From assembly GCA_018257865.1 (NCBI GenBank), contig JAEUBA010000004.1, forward strand, positions 248,001 through 312,000: 64,000 nucleotides of DNA, written 5' to 3'. Positions 11,779 to 22,276 of the stretch are shown in pieces. The DNA is from Stereocaulon alpinum (lineage: Eukaryota > Ascomycota > Lecanoromycetes > Lecanorales > Stereocaulaceae). The position numbers and the translations under genes are program-made. How positions within the stretch are numbered: the stretch's first letter is position 1; the number at the start of each line of letters is the position of its first letter. The notes under the pieces were generated by a model, which was not told the DNA's origin, did not search any database, and saw only the letters and a program-made list of their open reading frames with translations.

Positions 11779-13751
11779 ATTTGTGAGAAGTCTTGCAAGC
11801 CGTGTGATCAATAGAAAGACTTCTGCTGGAAGATACAGGTCCGGCTTGAAATCAAGAGGACTGTGCGCGATTGTCTTATGCGGGCCTATAGTGTTGGTCG
11901 GTGAAGCCCACGGGTCACCGTCCCAATGATCAGCAATTCCGTATTGAGGTTCGGTTGAAAGTGGGAGCACGACTTCCTTCTATTTGGACACAACATGTGT
12001 TTTAAAAGCATGAAATTCGTATATTTGATGATGCGAAGGCGCTAACGCCCAAACAGGCACTAGCGTCAAGTTTTGCTGATTGTGCTACCAGTACGTTTAG
12101 TAAGTGTTGTCAAATCCAATCAGATTCGCGAAAATTGACCGTATTCTAAGATATGGAGGCTGCATATGCCATGTCAGCGTGAGCGGTATATTTCTCCTAG
12201 GGACGCTGTAAGCATTACTCCTTCGGGAGAGAACAGCACCTTGGCAGGGCTAAAGAGTGCTACAGAGCTGTTATAACCGGCATGCTACGGATAATTGTCT
12301 TTGCAGAGATCCTCGGAGCCGGTCGTTCGTGCCCCACGCCCTTCCCAATCGCTAAGCATCCAAATAGACACAAAGGTAGTCCTGAAAATATTAGGAGTGG
12401 TAGTGCTCGATGATTTGGGTATGTTATTTCAGGCCGTTTCTTCCCGCCCTTCCGCGAACTTGATAGGACTCTAAATCTGATCATTCGATAGCACTTGTCG
12501 GCCTTATATTCTTCTGGCCAATGGTCGAGATGGGAGTCGCACTGGTCGTCGCATGTCTGCCAACCCTCCAAAAGCGTCGTGAGGAGTGTTCGGAGCAAGC
12601 TGTCCCTGTAATCGCTGCATAGCAAACCAAGCTCGACCGACGCCAAAGGCGACGACACGCGGAGGTCTCATGACTCTCACGTAGCCTTCAAATCAAAGAG
12701 TGATGTTGTACATGGGGTACCTGAGAGTGATGAGTACCTAGAGACTCATATTATGGCTGATCTGGAGACTAACGCGAGCCATCATCGCTCACTGCAGATA
12801 GGATCAATATCCAGAATGAATTTACACAGTCAGCTAGACGAGTATGATGTATGGTCAATGGTCTGGAAGCGCACGACGACTAACAGCGACGTCTTGTTGA
12901 AGATTATATTCCACGTCTTTCATTTCTAATATCAGCTGCCAATAAATGCAAGTCGCATAGAACGCTGATATAATTGACGATATGAACAGTGCCAGATATG
13001 CATTAAGGTTTAGTAGGTATCAGACGCTGTATCTGGAATAAAGATGGTACCCATATACATTACTCTTGGAAATACGTACGACGTTGATATACAAAAAAGA
13101 GAAGGCTGGAAACTATCTGGTGCTAGCTGAAGGGGCTGCAAATATGGTACTGGAATTGTACTTGATACGCAGAAGCTCTTATGAATAGTGTACCCTTAAA
13201 GATAGGATGCCCTGTTCAGCCGATTCGCCATTCTTGAGTCAGTGCTTTTGGCGATGAGTAAGAAGCATACTCAACTCAAAGCGTATGTTAGACTCCATAT
13301 CGTTCGGCAAGTTTCTATAGATCAATTTGTGAAGCTCTCCATTACTGCGTTTGCACGGGTCTCATCGATTAGACACAGTGCTAGGCCTTCTGGATCCTTA
13401 TAGAGTCTGGATTGAATCTCTGTTTCACCTCGGTATCTCTCAAACCGCGCCAAATTGCTGAGAAAGCTAGGGAACATGCACTTGCAGGCAAGAATTCTCC
13501 ATCAAGAAAGTGTGTTGCTACGCTTGAAAGGGAACATATGCGAGTCTCAACGTTGAATACAAGATTTTCTTGACTATTTAAGCGCTGGCTTGGACTTAGA
13601 ATCACACTTCGTCTTTGGGCTTCTGCATCTCTCATGGGCCACTAATTATGGCCACAACTTCGATCATCGCCAGGTACACGAGGAGGCACAGAATTGGAAG
13701 CCCGTGATTTCTGCACAGAGAGATAAGGGTGTGGTTTGAAAACAAGCATAA
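11779..13751. other. Intergenic region without a supported gene
   Basis: About 2 kb with only short frames. The longest, 132 codons on the minus strand at 12260-12658, opens with GTG and shows no recognisable domain. No structural RNA or repeat recognised. Confidence 0.4.
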
Positions 13752-14021
13752 TTCGCTGACCGGGCATTCAGCGGACAAGGCTGCTTCAACGAAGCAAAGC
13801 AGTACTTTGAACGTGGTCTTACGATCAATAGACTCTATGAATTCAAGAAAATCCTTGTAAAGTCTACCCTGGCAGACCTTTACAGCGGACTGGACTGTTC
13901 ACACTCGGGAGAATGTGTGTCAACCAAAATTACATTACTGGACTACGCCGAGAAGATGCTGAAACCAGGAATTGAGCGCCGTAAAGGCCGCATTTCCTCA
14001 TTCCTGGCGTTGGCAACATAG
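13752..14021 (+). pseudogene. Possible TPR-like coding remnant
   Basis: An open frame of 89 codons without an initiator reads like a tetratricopeptide segment: CFNEAKQYFERGLTIN followed by helix-compatible sequence and YAEKMLKPGIERRKGR. A TAA lies directly upstream in frame and no acceptor site restores a longer frame, so if this was a gene it is now truncated. The alternative is a chance open frame. Confidence 0.2.
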
Positions 14022-14234
14022 TTTTACAATTTGGTGCGGCTCCAAATAGAGTTCGGCCGGATATTGGAATTTCGTAGGGACTGAAAGGCCACGCGGGTGA
14101 CAAAAGCATTCGCACATTCGCTGGTAAGTTAGGGCTCTCCGCCAAGAGTATTAGCTTGGCGTTCGAATTCTTCTGTGTGAAAGCCAAATTAAAGATTGGG
14201 GTCGAAGTTTCCGCAAACATTCTATTCAAATGAC

Positions 14235-14242
14235 TATATAAG
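14235..14242 (+). promoter_or_regulatory. TATA-like box upstream of the GNAT gene
   Basis: The sequence tatataag lies about 290 bp before the GNAT start codon. A near copy (tatttaag in the same agcgctgg context) occurs at about 13576. Function is inferred from sequence only. Confidence 0.25.
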
Positions 14243-14533
14243 CGCTGGGCCCCTCATTCCCATTTCAGCAATCTAAGTTAGTCCCCCAAGGACGAACAAA
14301 GACAAGCATTGCGTGAGACTCTGTATCTTCAACAGAGCCCCTATTACAAAAGTGAGTTCTAGAGCCCCTTATTCCTAGTATGCTGCCTGTAAGTAATGAA
14401 GTCCTCAGGACCCGTCAGCTGCTTGTCAGATTATCGACAGCATCACGCAAATCCGTCACTTTCTCTACACAACCTCGTATACTGCACATCGAGTCTGGAA
14501 AACGCACACCAAGGTCTAAGGAGGCCCCTGATT

Positions 14534-15395
14534 ATGGAGAAGCAGGTGTTCGAAAAGTACGATGGAAACCTGGTCACTGAGAGCATGCTTCAGGAAGCCT
14601 CAAAGCTCTTCAGTGATCACTATGGCATTTGGGATGAACACGCTGCACAAGTGGTAGGAGAGTTCGCAAAGGCTGGCAAGTTAGCTCTGAACGGATTTAT
14701 TTGCTTGCTGAGAGACCCCAGGTAGTCACGTACGGCTCAGTAAGGGAAGACTTCGGTCGGAGCACCTGCCAGATGGCAGCACCTGCTCATACGTGAGGGT
14801 CACCGTGGACGGCAGCCTTGCTGGTAACGCATTCGCCTGCCGCTGGGCGTACGATAACAAAACTGTATGTTGGGTGACTCAGCTCGTAGTCCACCAGGAC
14901 TACCGAGAGCGAGGACTTGCAACGGGCCTCTTGAATCAACTCAGGCAATACGACGACGACATCTACGGTATCATGAGCTCTCATCCAGCTGCGTGCTTAG
15001 CTGCTGCTAAAGCCTTTGGAAGTAAGCGCATATTCGTATATGTTGTGAATCCAATGCTGAATGTCACAGGTTCCATCAACACAGTCCGACTTAACTTCAT
15101 CAAGGAACATGCGGAAGAGATGATGAAAGCGTCCCCGATACGCTATGTTAAAGAAGCTAAACTTCGCGGTAGACTATTCAACCCTGAGGATATCGACGGG
15201 CTTGTGTCAAGTGTTGATACTGACTTTTGGGTCGATCATACTGAACCGCTTAAAGTACTAGGATGGGCGCGAGACACAGTAGACTGGCCTCTCGGTGAGT
15301 TGCATGATGGTCATGAGTTCCTTCTTGTCCTCGAAAACAGACGCCGTGACCGATCCAGATCTCGGTCCATACCCAGGCCCGGGGCCGCGTCGTAG
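14534..15395 (+). CDS. GNAT-fold N-acetyltransferase-like protein
   Basis: Two exons, 14534-14679 and 14726-15395 (46-nt intron), give 271 aa. The core acetyl-CoA binding region is visible as TQLVVHQDYRERGLATGLL, which contains the R/Q-x-x-G-x-G/A type loop (RERGLA) after a beta strand, preceded by YVRVTVDGSLAGNAFACRW. Splicing to the second acceptor (ccccaggtag) is needed to join KAGN to HVRLSKGRL; the first acceptor would give a stop. The C-terminal tail RRRDRSRSRS is basic and disordered. Substrate unknown; this is a common fungal family of uncharacterised acetyltransferases. Confidence 0.8.
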
Positions 15396-15862
15396 TATTA
15401 GGCTGGGTCTTTAGTGAGTTTGCTAAAGAGTCAAATGATGTTAAGAATACCGGCCTATTCAATATACAAGCCTTGCGGGCGATTTTCTAGTACACCATGT
15501 AATTTCATGATAACCGTGAATGTCGCAACGAAGCATGCAACGACCGTCAAACCCAAACTTCCAAGGGAAAACCAGCATCGCGACCAACGCATGCACTATT
15601 CTCCCCTGATCTTTGTCCGGTAGGTCGGCATTGTTACCAAGCTAGATAGGTTGCTTCACTTGGGATATTTTAACCCAAGGCAGACCTGCCTTGCGATAAA
15701 GCAGAAATCGCTCCACCTCTTTCCACAAATCGATACCAAGGCGAAAGATTCTGATACTAGGTTAAGCAAGATACCTCGACCTATATCAAGGAAGTACGAC
15801 ATCATCTGGCTCCATTTATTGATGCTCCCATAAGCATCCAACCATTGGTACATCGGATGCCC
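15396..15862. other. Intergenic region, promoter of the thaumatin-like gene
   Basis: No gene is supported here. The right end leads into a clear TATA box at 15863. Small open frames look random. Confidence 0.4.
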
Positions 15863-15868
15863 TATAAA
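15863..15868 (+). promoter_or_regulatory. TATA box of the thaumatin-like gene
   Basis: The sequence cctataaaagg sits about 72 bp upstream of the ATG at 15940, a canonical TATA box in a position that suits a short 5' UTR and inducible expression. Confidence 0.6.
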
Positions 15869-15939
15869 AGGGAGCGAAAGCCCAGTCTTTCCAAGGATAA
15901 GACACTTTCTGGAAAATCTGGACCCAGAATGCAAATTTC

Positions 15940-16767
15940 ATGCTCGCAGCTCTGGTAGCTGCAACGCTAAACTGTCCCCCTGCTCAGACAGTAGGCTCAG
16001 AGTACCCGTATATAACTACAGTCTTTAGCACTGTTACCATCACTGGCACTCCGGAAGCTATGAACACTATCACAAGCGTCGATTCTATGACAGTTGCGGT
16101 GATCAATCTTCTTGGCAACGATGTGTCCCTTTCCTTTGGTCCAGACGCTGGTGGCCCATCCCCGGTAAATAATCCTTCATCTACTTCATTGCATCATAAT
16201 GGCTTCACTCAGTATGCTTTCCCCACCGGCTGGGCAGGACGAATATGCGTGGGCCCAGATTTCAATCCTGATGGCAGCAAGATTGAAGGCACTCACTCGG
16301 GTCCGCCTGATATCGATGTCAGCTATGTGGATGGCTATTCAGTGCCTATGAACTGTTTCTCTGAGGGTATATCAGTATCTGGCTGCAACATGGATCTTTT
16401 CAAGCAGCACAATATCGCATATAATAACCAGGTCGAAGGTCCTGTCTGCTTGGATTCCGCTGAATACATTGCCAACGGACCTGCTCCCCCTCTCTTCGCG
16501 GCTTGTGAGGGGGCAGCTTATACCTATTTAAATGACAACGATGCCGATATTAGCAACCTCGAGAGTACTTTGGTTTCGTGTTGTATTCGCACGTCATGCA
16601 ATGCACCTTCACGGCAACATAAACAAAACGGTACACCGAACGATGAGCGTACGCGATTTAGAGATACAGTTCGACGACTACGGGGAACGAGCGCCTCGTC
16701 ATTGATCACGATACGTTATCCACGGATGGGTCTTATTATCAGCTTAGCGTCGATGAATGTCCATTGA
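15940..16767 (+). CDS. Thaumatin-like (PR-5 type) protein, C-terminus doubtful
   Basis: 275-aa open frame whose body matches the fungal thaumatin-like family: VAVINLLGNDVSLSFGPDAG, YAFPTGWAGRICVGPDFNPD, PPDIDVSYVDGYSVP and CCIRTSCNAPSRQ, with many cysteines for disulfides. Such proteins are normally secreted or wall-bound beta-glucan-related proteins. The N-terminus is short (MLAALVAATLNC), a weak signal peptide at best. After residue ~225 the frame loses family character; in another frame over 16660-16800 a segment reading DTLSTDGSYYQLSVDECP looks like the missing last strands. The gene may therefore be frameshifted near its 3' end, or the end may be spliced in a way I could not resolve. Confidence 0.68.
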   Translation: MLAALVAATLNCPPAQTVGSEYPYITTVFSTVTITGTPEAMNTITSVDSMTVAVINLLGNDVSLSFGPDAGGPSPVNNPSSTSLHHNGFTQYAFPTGWAGRICVGPDFNPDGSKIEGTHSGPPDIDVSYVDGYSVPMNCFSEGISVSGCNMDLFKQHNIAYNNQVEGPVCLDSAEYIANGPAPPLFAACEGAAYTYLNDNDADISNLESTLVSCCIRTSCNAPSRQHKQNGTPNDERTRFRDTVRRLRGTSASSLITIRYPRMGLIISLASMNVH

Positions 16768-17476
16768 GAGGGGCAACTTTTGGGGTCTAGGTCCCAGGAC
16801 GGTTCCAGGGCACTCCGATATCAACTCTTAGGGCAAAAAGTGTTTGACTTGGAGATTTTGCCCCCAGTGCAGATCCTATCCATTCAGCTAGCTGATCCGG
16901 CGGAGACAAATTAAGATATCAATAGCTATATATGTCAAATTTGGTGGAAACTGCAGCAAAATCGATATACCTTTCTATGTTGTAACTAATATGTATTTTC
17001 GAGTATCAGCGCTAAAACTCGAGAGCTAAGGTAGTGCTGGAAGTTCGTGTCTACGCACCTGCTAATACCTGATCGGGCTTAGTGGTAGGGGGTGCGACTT
17101 TCTGGCGTTTACCAGCCCCCTCATATTTATCCGACATTCAACCGATGATGCCCAGCCACCTCTTGGCATTCATGATGGAACTTCCCACATGGAAGCAGGA
17201 TACGACCATTGCTGCCCAACTCCACCACGAGGCTGCAATGATTCTCATTGTTGCGCAATTCATCTTCTGATTCTACCATATCGCTGTTCGTCTTCTTCAT
17301 GTCGCTCATTTGAACGCAGTACCTCCACGCCTCTTGTCACAATCTCAGCGGCTTTTTTCGGTCTACACGTCAGCGAAAGACGGCGAAGCGGCTACTAGCA
17401 GACTACGGGCAGGCAACACAAGGGCGCTGCGAACCTCTCCGCAACTCCATGAGACTTGAGCTCTGTGCTTGTCAAC
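16768..17476. other. Intergenic region
   Basis: About 700 bp with AT-rich patches near 16910-17000. No gene, repeat or RNA recognised. Presumably contains the promoter of the membrane protein at 17477. Confidence 0.4.
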
Positions 17477-18241
17477 ATGGCTCCTCTACTCCAATATTCT
17501 AGCCAGATAATACCTGGAATACGGCATCCTCACAATCTTCGCTCGCTTCTACCGTCGCTACATGGACTCGCCCCTCGATCCCTCTCCGCCAACTCCCCGT
17601 TACAACCTACCAGAACAATACCAGCGTTTAACAACATACCCAGATCATTAGCATCATTCTTTCGACGGCAAGGTGTCGTGACAGTAACCGCCACCGCACC
17701 GCCTCAATCAACAACCACCCCACTAATACCTACCACCTACTCCGGCCTGAACGCGGGTCCTTCACCAGGCACGGTCGTCGGAATTGTCTTCGGCTCTGTA
17801 GCCGGCTTCCTCTTACTGTTATGGCTCATATACACATGTTTCGGCATGGGCGGCGCAATTGGTTCATCGGAGGTTGTGGAACGTGAAGAGATCGTGGAAG
17901 AACACCGGCACTCACGGACAAGGTCATCAGCGCGAAGATCATCGCCGCGACGACCGCCATCAAGCCACTCAGCAAGTGAAGTGATCGAGATAGAGAGCAG
18001 ACGTGAGCGGACTCCGCCAAGGAGGGAACCGCCTAGAAGAGAGAGGGAGACGGTAATCATTGAGGAGACGAGGAGAACGTCGCGACCGCCAGAGGACGAC
18101 ATTGTGGAGGTGATTGAGGAGCACAGTCCTATACGAAGAGAGAGCAGTAGGAGAAAGGTGTCGGCTGGATATAGAACTGTGGATCCAGAAGCTTTCGGGG
18201 GCGGAGATAGGCCTGTGAGGAAAGTCAGCAGTCGAAGATGA
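17477..18241 (+). CDS. Single-pass membrane protein with Arg/Ser/Glu-rich cytosolic tail
   Basis: 254 aa from the first ATG in frame (MAPLLQYSSQ). Residues ~1-95 are Ser/Thr/Pro-rich with VVTVTATAPPQ, then one transmembrane helix VVGIVFGSVAGFLLLLWLIY at ~102-122. The rest is a highly charged tail with many RR, RE and SR pairs, for example RRESSRRKVSAGYR. The layout resembles fungal wall-stress-type or plasma-membrane anchored proteins of unknown role, but there is no WSC or other named domain. The tail is likely disordered and a phosphorylation target (inference). Confidence 0.78.
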   Translation: MAPLLQYSSQIIPGIRHPHNLRSLLPSLHGLAPRSLSANSPLQPTRTIPAFNNIPRSLASFFRRQGVVTVTATAPPQSTTTPLIPTTYSGLNAGPSPGTVVGIVFGSVAGFLLLLWLIYTCFGMGGAIGSSEVVEREEIVEEHRHSRTRSSARRSSPRRPPSSHSASEVIEIESRRERTPPRREPPRRERETVIIEETRRTSRPPEDDIVEVIEEHSPIRRESSRRKVSAGYRTVDPEAFGGGDRPVRKVSSRR

Positions 18242-19137
18242 GGATTGGCTGGCCGTGGAGAAAGACATGACGCATTAACATTCTTCGCCTTAACTGAACG
18301 CCCACATGGCAACACCAACCAGAGCCACGAGCTCTGAGGCACCTTACGGAGCGCTTCAGTCAACCAAAATCAAGCGATGATACCCAGCCTCCACCGAAGA
18401 GTCATATTTATAAGAGAAATAGGGTTGATTGAAGGATTAGCGCGGCGAAGGTGGATGAATACACGGGTGTTAAACGGGACAGGCGTACAAGATGTCCAAT
18501 TGTACCATATGGCTATGATCTGGCGTTAAGCGTTGTCTGCAGCCACGTTTGGGCAGCACTTGAGCGAGCAGGTCGATTGTTCATTCTCCAAGCGGAGAAG
18601 ATGCTAGATCATGTATCAACATCCGCGCTTGGCGACATACGTTTGGACATAAAGAGTCAAGTCCTAATATGAAAACCATTAACCGCAACTTGTAATAATC
18701 CGATCACGTTTGGGAAATTGCTAGCCAAAGTAATTGACCTCCCTTTCGTAGTTCAACGTCGCGGAGATCAAGACACTTGCCTCAACGTTTGATCAATGAT
18801 ACGTATTGCCAAGGTGGCCCATAATTCAGTTAGAGATCTCTGTTAAACTTCAGATCCCCGCCGGCCGAACCGAGCACCGCCACTGGTGCCAATGCACTGA
18901 CGCGGCTACCATCTTACATTCGTCTTCAGGCTGACAACATCAACTCAATACCTTCCCTTCTACATCAGCTCATCCAAAAGCACCTCCACTACCTTCAGCC
19001 CATCGAGAAGGCCACCTCATCGGCCGCAAATCGCATCAAGCTCGTATCCGTGAATCTTCATCTCCAGCCTCGACTAGCGCCACCCCGCATCGAGTCCTCC
19101 CTACAACTCAAACAACTCAATCGCAACAGCATCCAAC
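18242..19137. other. Intergenic region
   Basis: About 0.9 kb without a supported gene. From 18930 on it becomes C/A-rich, typical of a fungal 5' UTR, and probably belongs to the CYSTM gene. Confidence 0.4.
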
Positions 19138-19566
19138 ATGGCAAACAAATACGTACATCCCTCCCCTCCCTCCCCACCATCAACCTCCCCAACCCACTAA
19201 CCTCCCTCACCACAGGACCCTCCCGCCTACCCACCCCCCGCGCACCAAGACGCCGGCCCCTACACCGAAGCGGGTGGGCCCCAAGGCTACTACGGCGGCG
19301 GACAAATGGCCCCATACAACGGGCAAAACCAATCCCAACCGTACTACAACCAAGGCGGTTACGGCTATCCACCTCAACAACAAGGCGGCTACGGCTACCC
19401 GCCTCCACAGGGCATGTACTACCAGCAACAACCGCCGCAGGGGTATTATGCTGATAATCGGGGATATGGTGGTGGGGGAGGGATGGGACCTGCGGGGGGA
19501 GGGCTTTGTGCGGCGTTGGCGGCTAGTTTGGCGTGTTGTTGTTGTTTGGATTTTTGTATATTCTAA
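19138..19566 (+). CDS. CYSTM-type cysteine-rich tail protein, Gly/Tyr/Pro/Gln-rich
   Basis: Exons 19138-19152 (MANKY) and 19216-19566 join across a 63-nt intron with a CACTAACC branch site, giving 121 aa. The N-terminal two thirds are low-complexity, with repeats such as QGGYGYPPQQ and PPQGYY. The C-terminus, LCAALAASLACCCCLDFCIF, is the CYSTM signature: a short hydrophobic segment with a cysteine cluster that inserts into membrane as a tail anchor and is linked to stress tolerance. Small size and layout match known fungal members. The first exon is only 15 nt. Confidence 0.82.
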
Positions 19567-19855
19567 GGGGGTTAAGGGTGGAGATGATGGGAAAGGGGGA
19601 GGGGGGAACGGGTGAAAGGGGAGGTTCTGGGGATGGGAAGAGGAGACGGTGCAATTGGAAGGGATGTTTTTATATATGATTTGCATGGAAAGGTGTGGTG
19701 TATAATGGGCGAGCGTTGTTACTCTTTGTGAATAGTTTGATTCGATCCTGTCTTAGCTTTTACAGCCATTTCTATAGCCCAGGTGCATGCAAGAATTTGG
19801 TCGAACAGATCTATAGTGCCCGATGGTTCCCCAAAAATGCTAGATGGTAGCCCGT

Positions 19856-21562
19856 CTACTCATCAGCCTTGTCTTCAATCGAAGCTTTCTTCATATCTTC
19901 TGCAACATCAGCGGCAGCGTCCTTCTCCTGAGCAAGTGCTGATTCTGCGGATGCGGTTCCGTTGACGGCTTGGTTAGCGGCGGCTGGTTTTTTGGAGGAG
20001 TCGTGTGTTCTTCGGTTCGAGGCGGTGGAGGTAGAAGGTTGGGATTCTTCGGCTTCAAGGCGCTCGATCTCCTTCTTAGCTTTCTCAATATTCTGTAATG
20101 ATTTTAGTATTCGTAGGCCATGCAAGTACCCTAAACAGCGGTGTCATACCTCCGTAGTCTTCTTATCCTGGTCCTTCTTCCACTGCTCACGCTTCTCTTT
20201 CAGCTTCTCCACCACAGCAGGCACACCAGCTTGACTCATCGGTGGCTCCACGTTAACCTTTGCCAGCTCTTCGATGATACCTATGCTCAGGTTGAACTTC
20301 CCTTCTGTTGGTGTGCCAGGAACAGGTGACGCCGTCGAACTACCCTTCTTGCCCTTTTTGCCCTTCTTCCCACCAGTGCCCATAAAGTAATTTTCTTCGG
20401 CGCGATCTTCCTTTCTAGCGACCTTCATACCCTTGATCTCTGAATTGCTGTCCACGCTTCTTAATGGTTCGGCGGCGAATCCAGAAGGGCCTCGTAGTGT
20501 TTTCAATGCCTCCGGTGTGGACGGATCGAAGTACCGGATCAGACCTTCTGCAGTCATGATCTCGTCCATGAAAGCTGGTTCGCTGGCTTCCTCGAGCTTC
20601 TTGTCAGCAATCTTCCGTCGCTTCTCTTTATTGTATGCGTCTCGTTCGGCTCTCTGCTTTTCTTGACGTTGCTTGTATTGCTCTTGTTCGTAATCACGGT
20701 ATGCCATCCTAGCCTTGTGGTATTCGTCTTTGATAGTACGTAATGATGCCCACTTCTCTTGCTGCTCGGCATATGCTGCGCTTCGCTCATCGCGTAGTGC
20801 GTTGATACCTTTGTAGGCTTCGTCTTGCTGCGCTTTGATGGATTTCAGCTCCTTATCGGCTTCATCGTATCGTTGGCTCAGCGCCTTGGCCTCTGGGTTG
20901 TCCATCTGCTTTCGCAATTCAGCCATCTCTGCCTTGACCTTGTCAACGCCCCGCTGTGCCTCGTCGAAGCCACCGAACGCCTTCTTCTGTTTTCGAAGAC
21001 TCGTGATCTCTGCAATGGCCTTCTTCTGATCGACCAGTGTAGCCTTATCCGACTCAGCTACCTTCTCCTGTCGTTGTATTTCACGGTCGATTTCCTCGGT
21101 GTTCTTGAAGGAGACCTGACTGCGTTTCGTCTTCTGTTCTGCGATCATCGATTTTAATCTGGCATCAAGGCTGGCAACTCTATCTTGTATGCCACCTCGA
21201 GATGCTTTGAAACCAGACTGCTGTTGTCGTATCGCTTGAAGCTCGGTCTTCAGCTCCTGTTGCCTTTTACCGGCTGGGGAGTCTTTGTTGAGAGGCTGGG
21301 CGAGATCGATTTTGGCTTTGATAGCAGTCTGCAAAACACCGTGTTAGCCTCCTAACGTGCCTCTTTTGGGTATAGATGCCGAGCAATGACCTACCACTTT
21401 TTCCTGTGAGGCTGCATGTTCCTTTTCTACCTTTACAAGGTCCTCCTTGTATTTTTGCTCATCTGGCTTCTCTGGCTTAGACTTTTGTGACTTCTGGGCA
21501 GGCTCGGCGCCAGCGTCGATAGTCGATATGGTAGCTGCCGAGGGAGTTGCAATGTCTGCCAT
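19856..21562 (-). CDS. BFR1: BFR1-family nuclear segregation / ER mRNP protein
   Basis: Exons 21562-21395, 21328-20150 and 20092-19856 give 527 aa (yeast 470). Almost the whole protein is predicted coiled coil: long Lys/Glu/Gln-rich helices, for example FKNTEEIDREIQRQEKVAES and YRDYEQEQYKQRQEKQRAER. The family signature lies near the end (EPAFMDEIMTAEGLIRYFDP) followed by a Lys/Gly patch GGKKGKKGKKGSS. In yeast Bfr1 binds Scp160 and polysomal mRNA at the ER and was found as a brefeldin A suppressor. Introns are 66 and 57 nt. The last exon is low-complexity (Ala/Glu/Ser) and probably disordered. Cytosolic face of the ER by analogy. Confidence 0.93.
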
Positions 21563-22276
21563 AATGGCGGTGTGTCTTATGGAAGCACTGGATGAAGCGA
21601 GGATGAAGGTTATTGCATCGAGTCAAAGGAATTGAGTGGTGTGGTTGTTCAGGGTATTCTTACAATCACGCGTTCATTGTGGGTGTTCATGGGAAGCCAT
21701 GTGATAATGTGGTATTAATCGCATGTAAATTTCTCGAACTGCGTCCTGGGCTATGCGGTGCATAAAATGACGCTAGACTCTAGCGTTCTAATGCTCACCA
21801 TTGCGGAAAGTACTTTATGCATTGTGGATCTGCGAATGCCAAGAGTTGAGATTGAATTCTTTTGCCTCTCACGCCTCTCTCGAGCTGGTACCTTTGCGCG
21901 AGCTTACCAGCAACCATTGGCGGTCGTATTTGAGGCTGTAGCGAGGCTGATTTCCATACAAGACCACCATGACGTCGGGTCAAGCTAAGTCTAGGTGTTT
22001 GTTCATTCATACTCTCGGCCCCGGCGGTTCCAATGCAAGATGATACAGTCTCGCCAAGCGAATTGTCCCCCAAACATCACACTACGACTTATGCGTACTT
22101 CTCAAGACCCAGAATGATCCGTATGTGCCACAGTCACCAAGGCCGACTGGCCAAGCTGGAGGAGGTGGTGGGGGGCCGATGCGAGATCGCCATGTCTTCA
22201 AATAGCGCCCCAGTCCAGGATCTGCTCCTCACCAGCTGTCCTGCACTTGGCCACTGTTGTGTTTACCTGCATCAGG
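21563..22276. other. Intergenic region between BFR1 and the lectin-like pseudogene
   Basis: About 0.7 kb holding the BFR1 promoter on its left. Short frames only; no recognisable gene. Confidence 0.4.

Noticed and set aside
12260..12658. 132-codon minus-strand open frame
   Set aside because: It starts with GTG, has no recognisable domain and no splice partner; composition not protein-like enough to call.
13571..14248. Near-identical 18-mers (tgactatttaagcgctgg and tgactatataagcgctgg) 660 bp apart
   Set aside because: Flanks do not align, so it is probably coincidence or two TATA-like sites rather than a repeat element.
17737..18363. 208-codon minus-strand frame
   Set aside because: Antisense shadow of the charged tail of the membrane protein at 17477-18241; repetitive Arg/Glu codons leave the other strand open.
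19207..19686. 159-codon minus-strand frame over the CYSTM gene
   Set aside because: Arises from the Pro/Gln/Tyr repeats of the real gene; the CYSTM signature and splice sites fix the plus strand.
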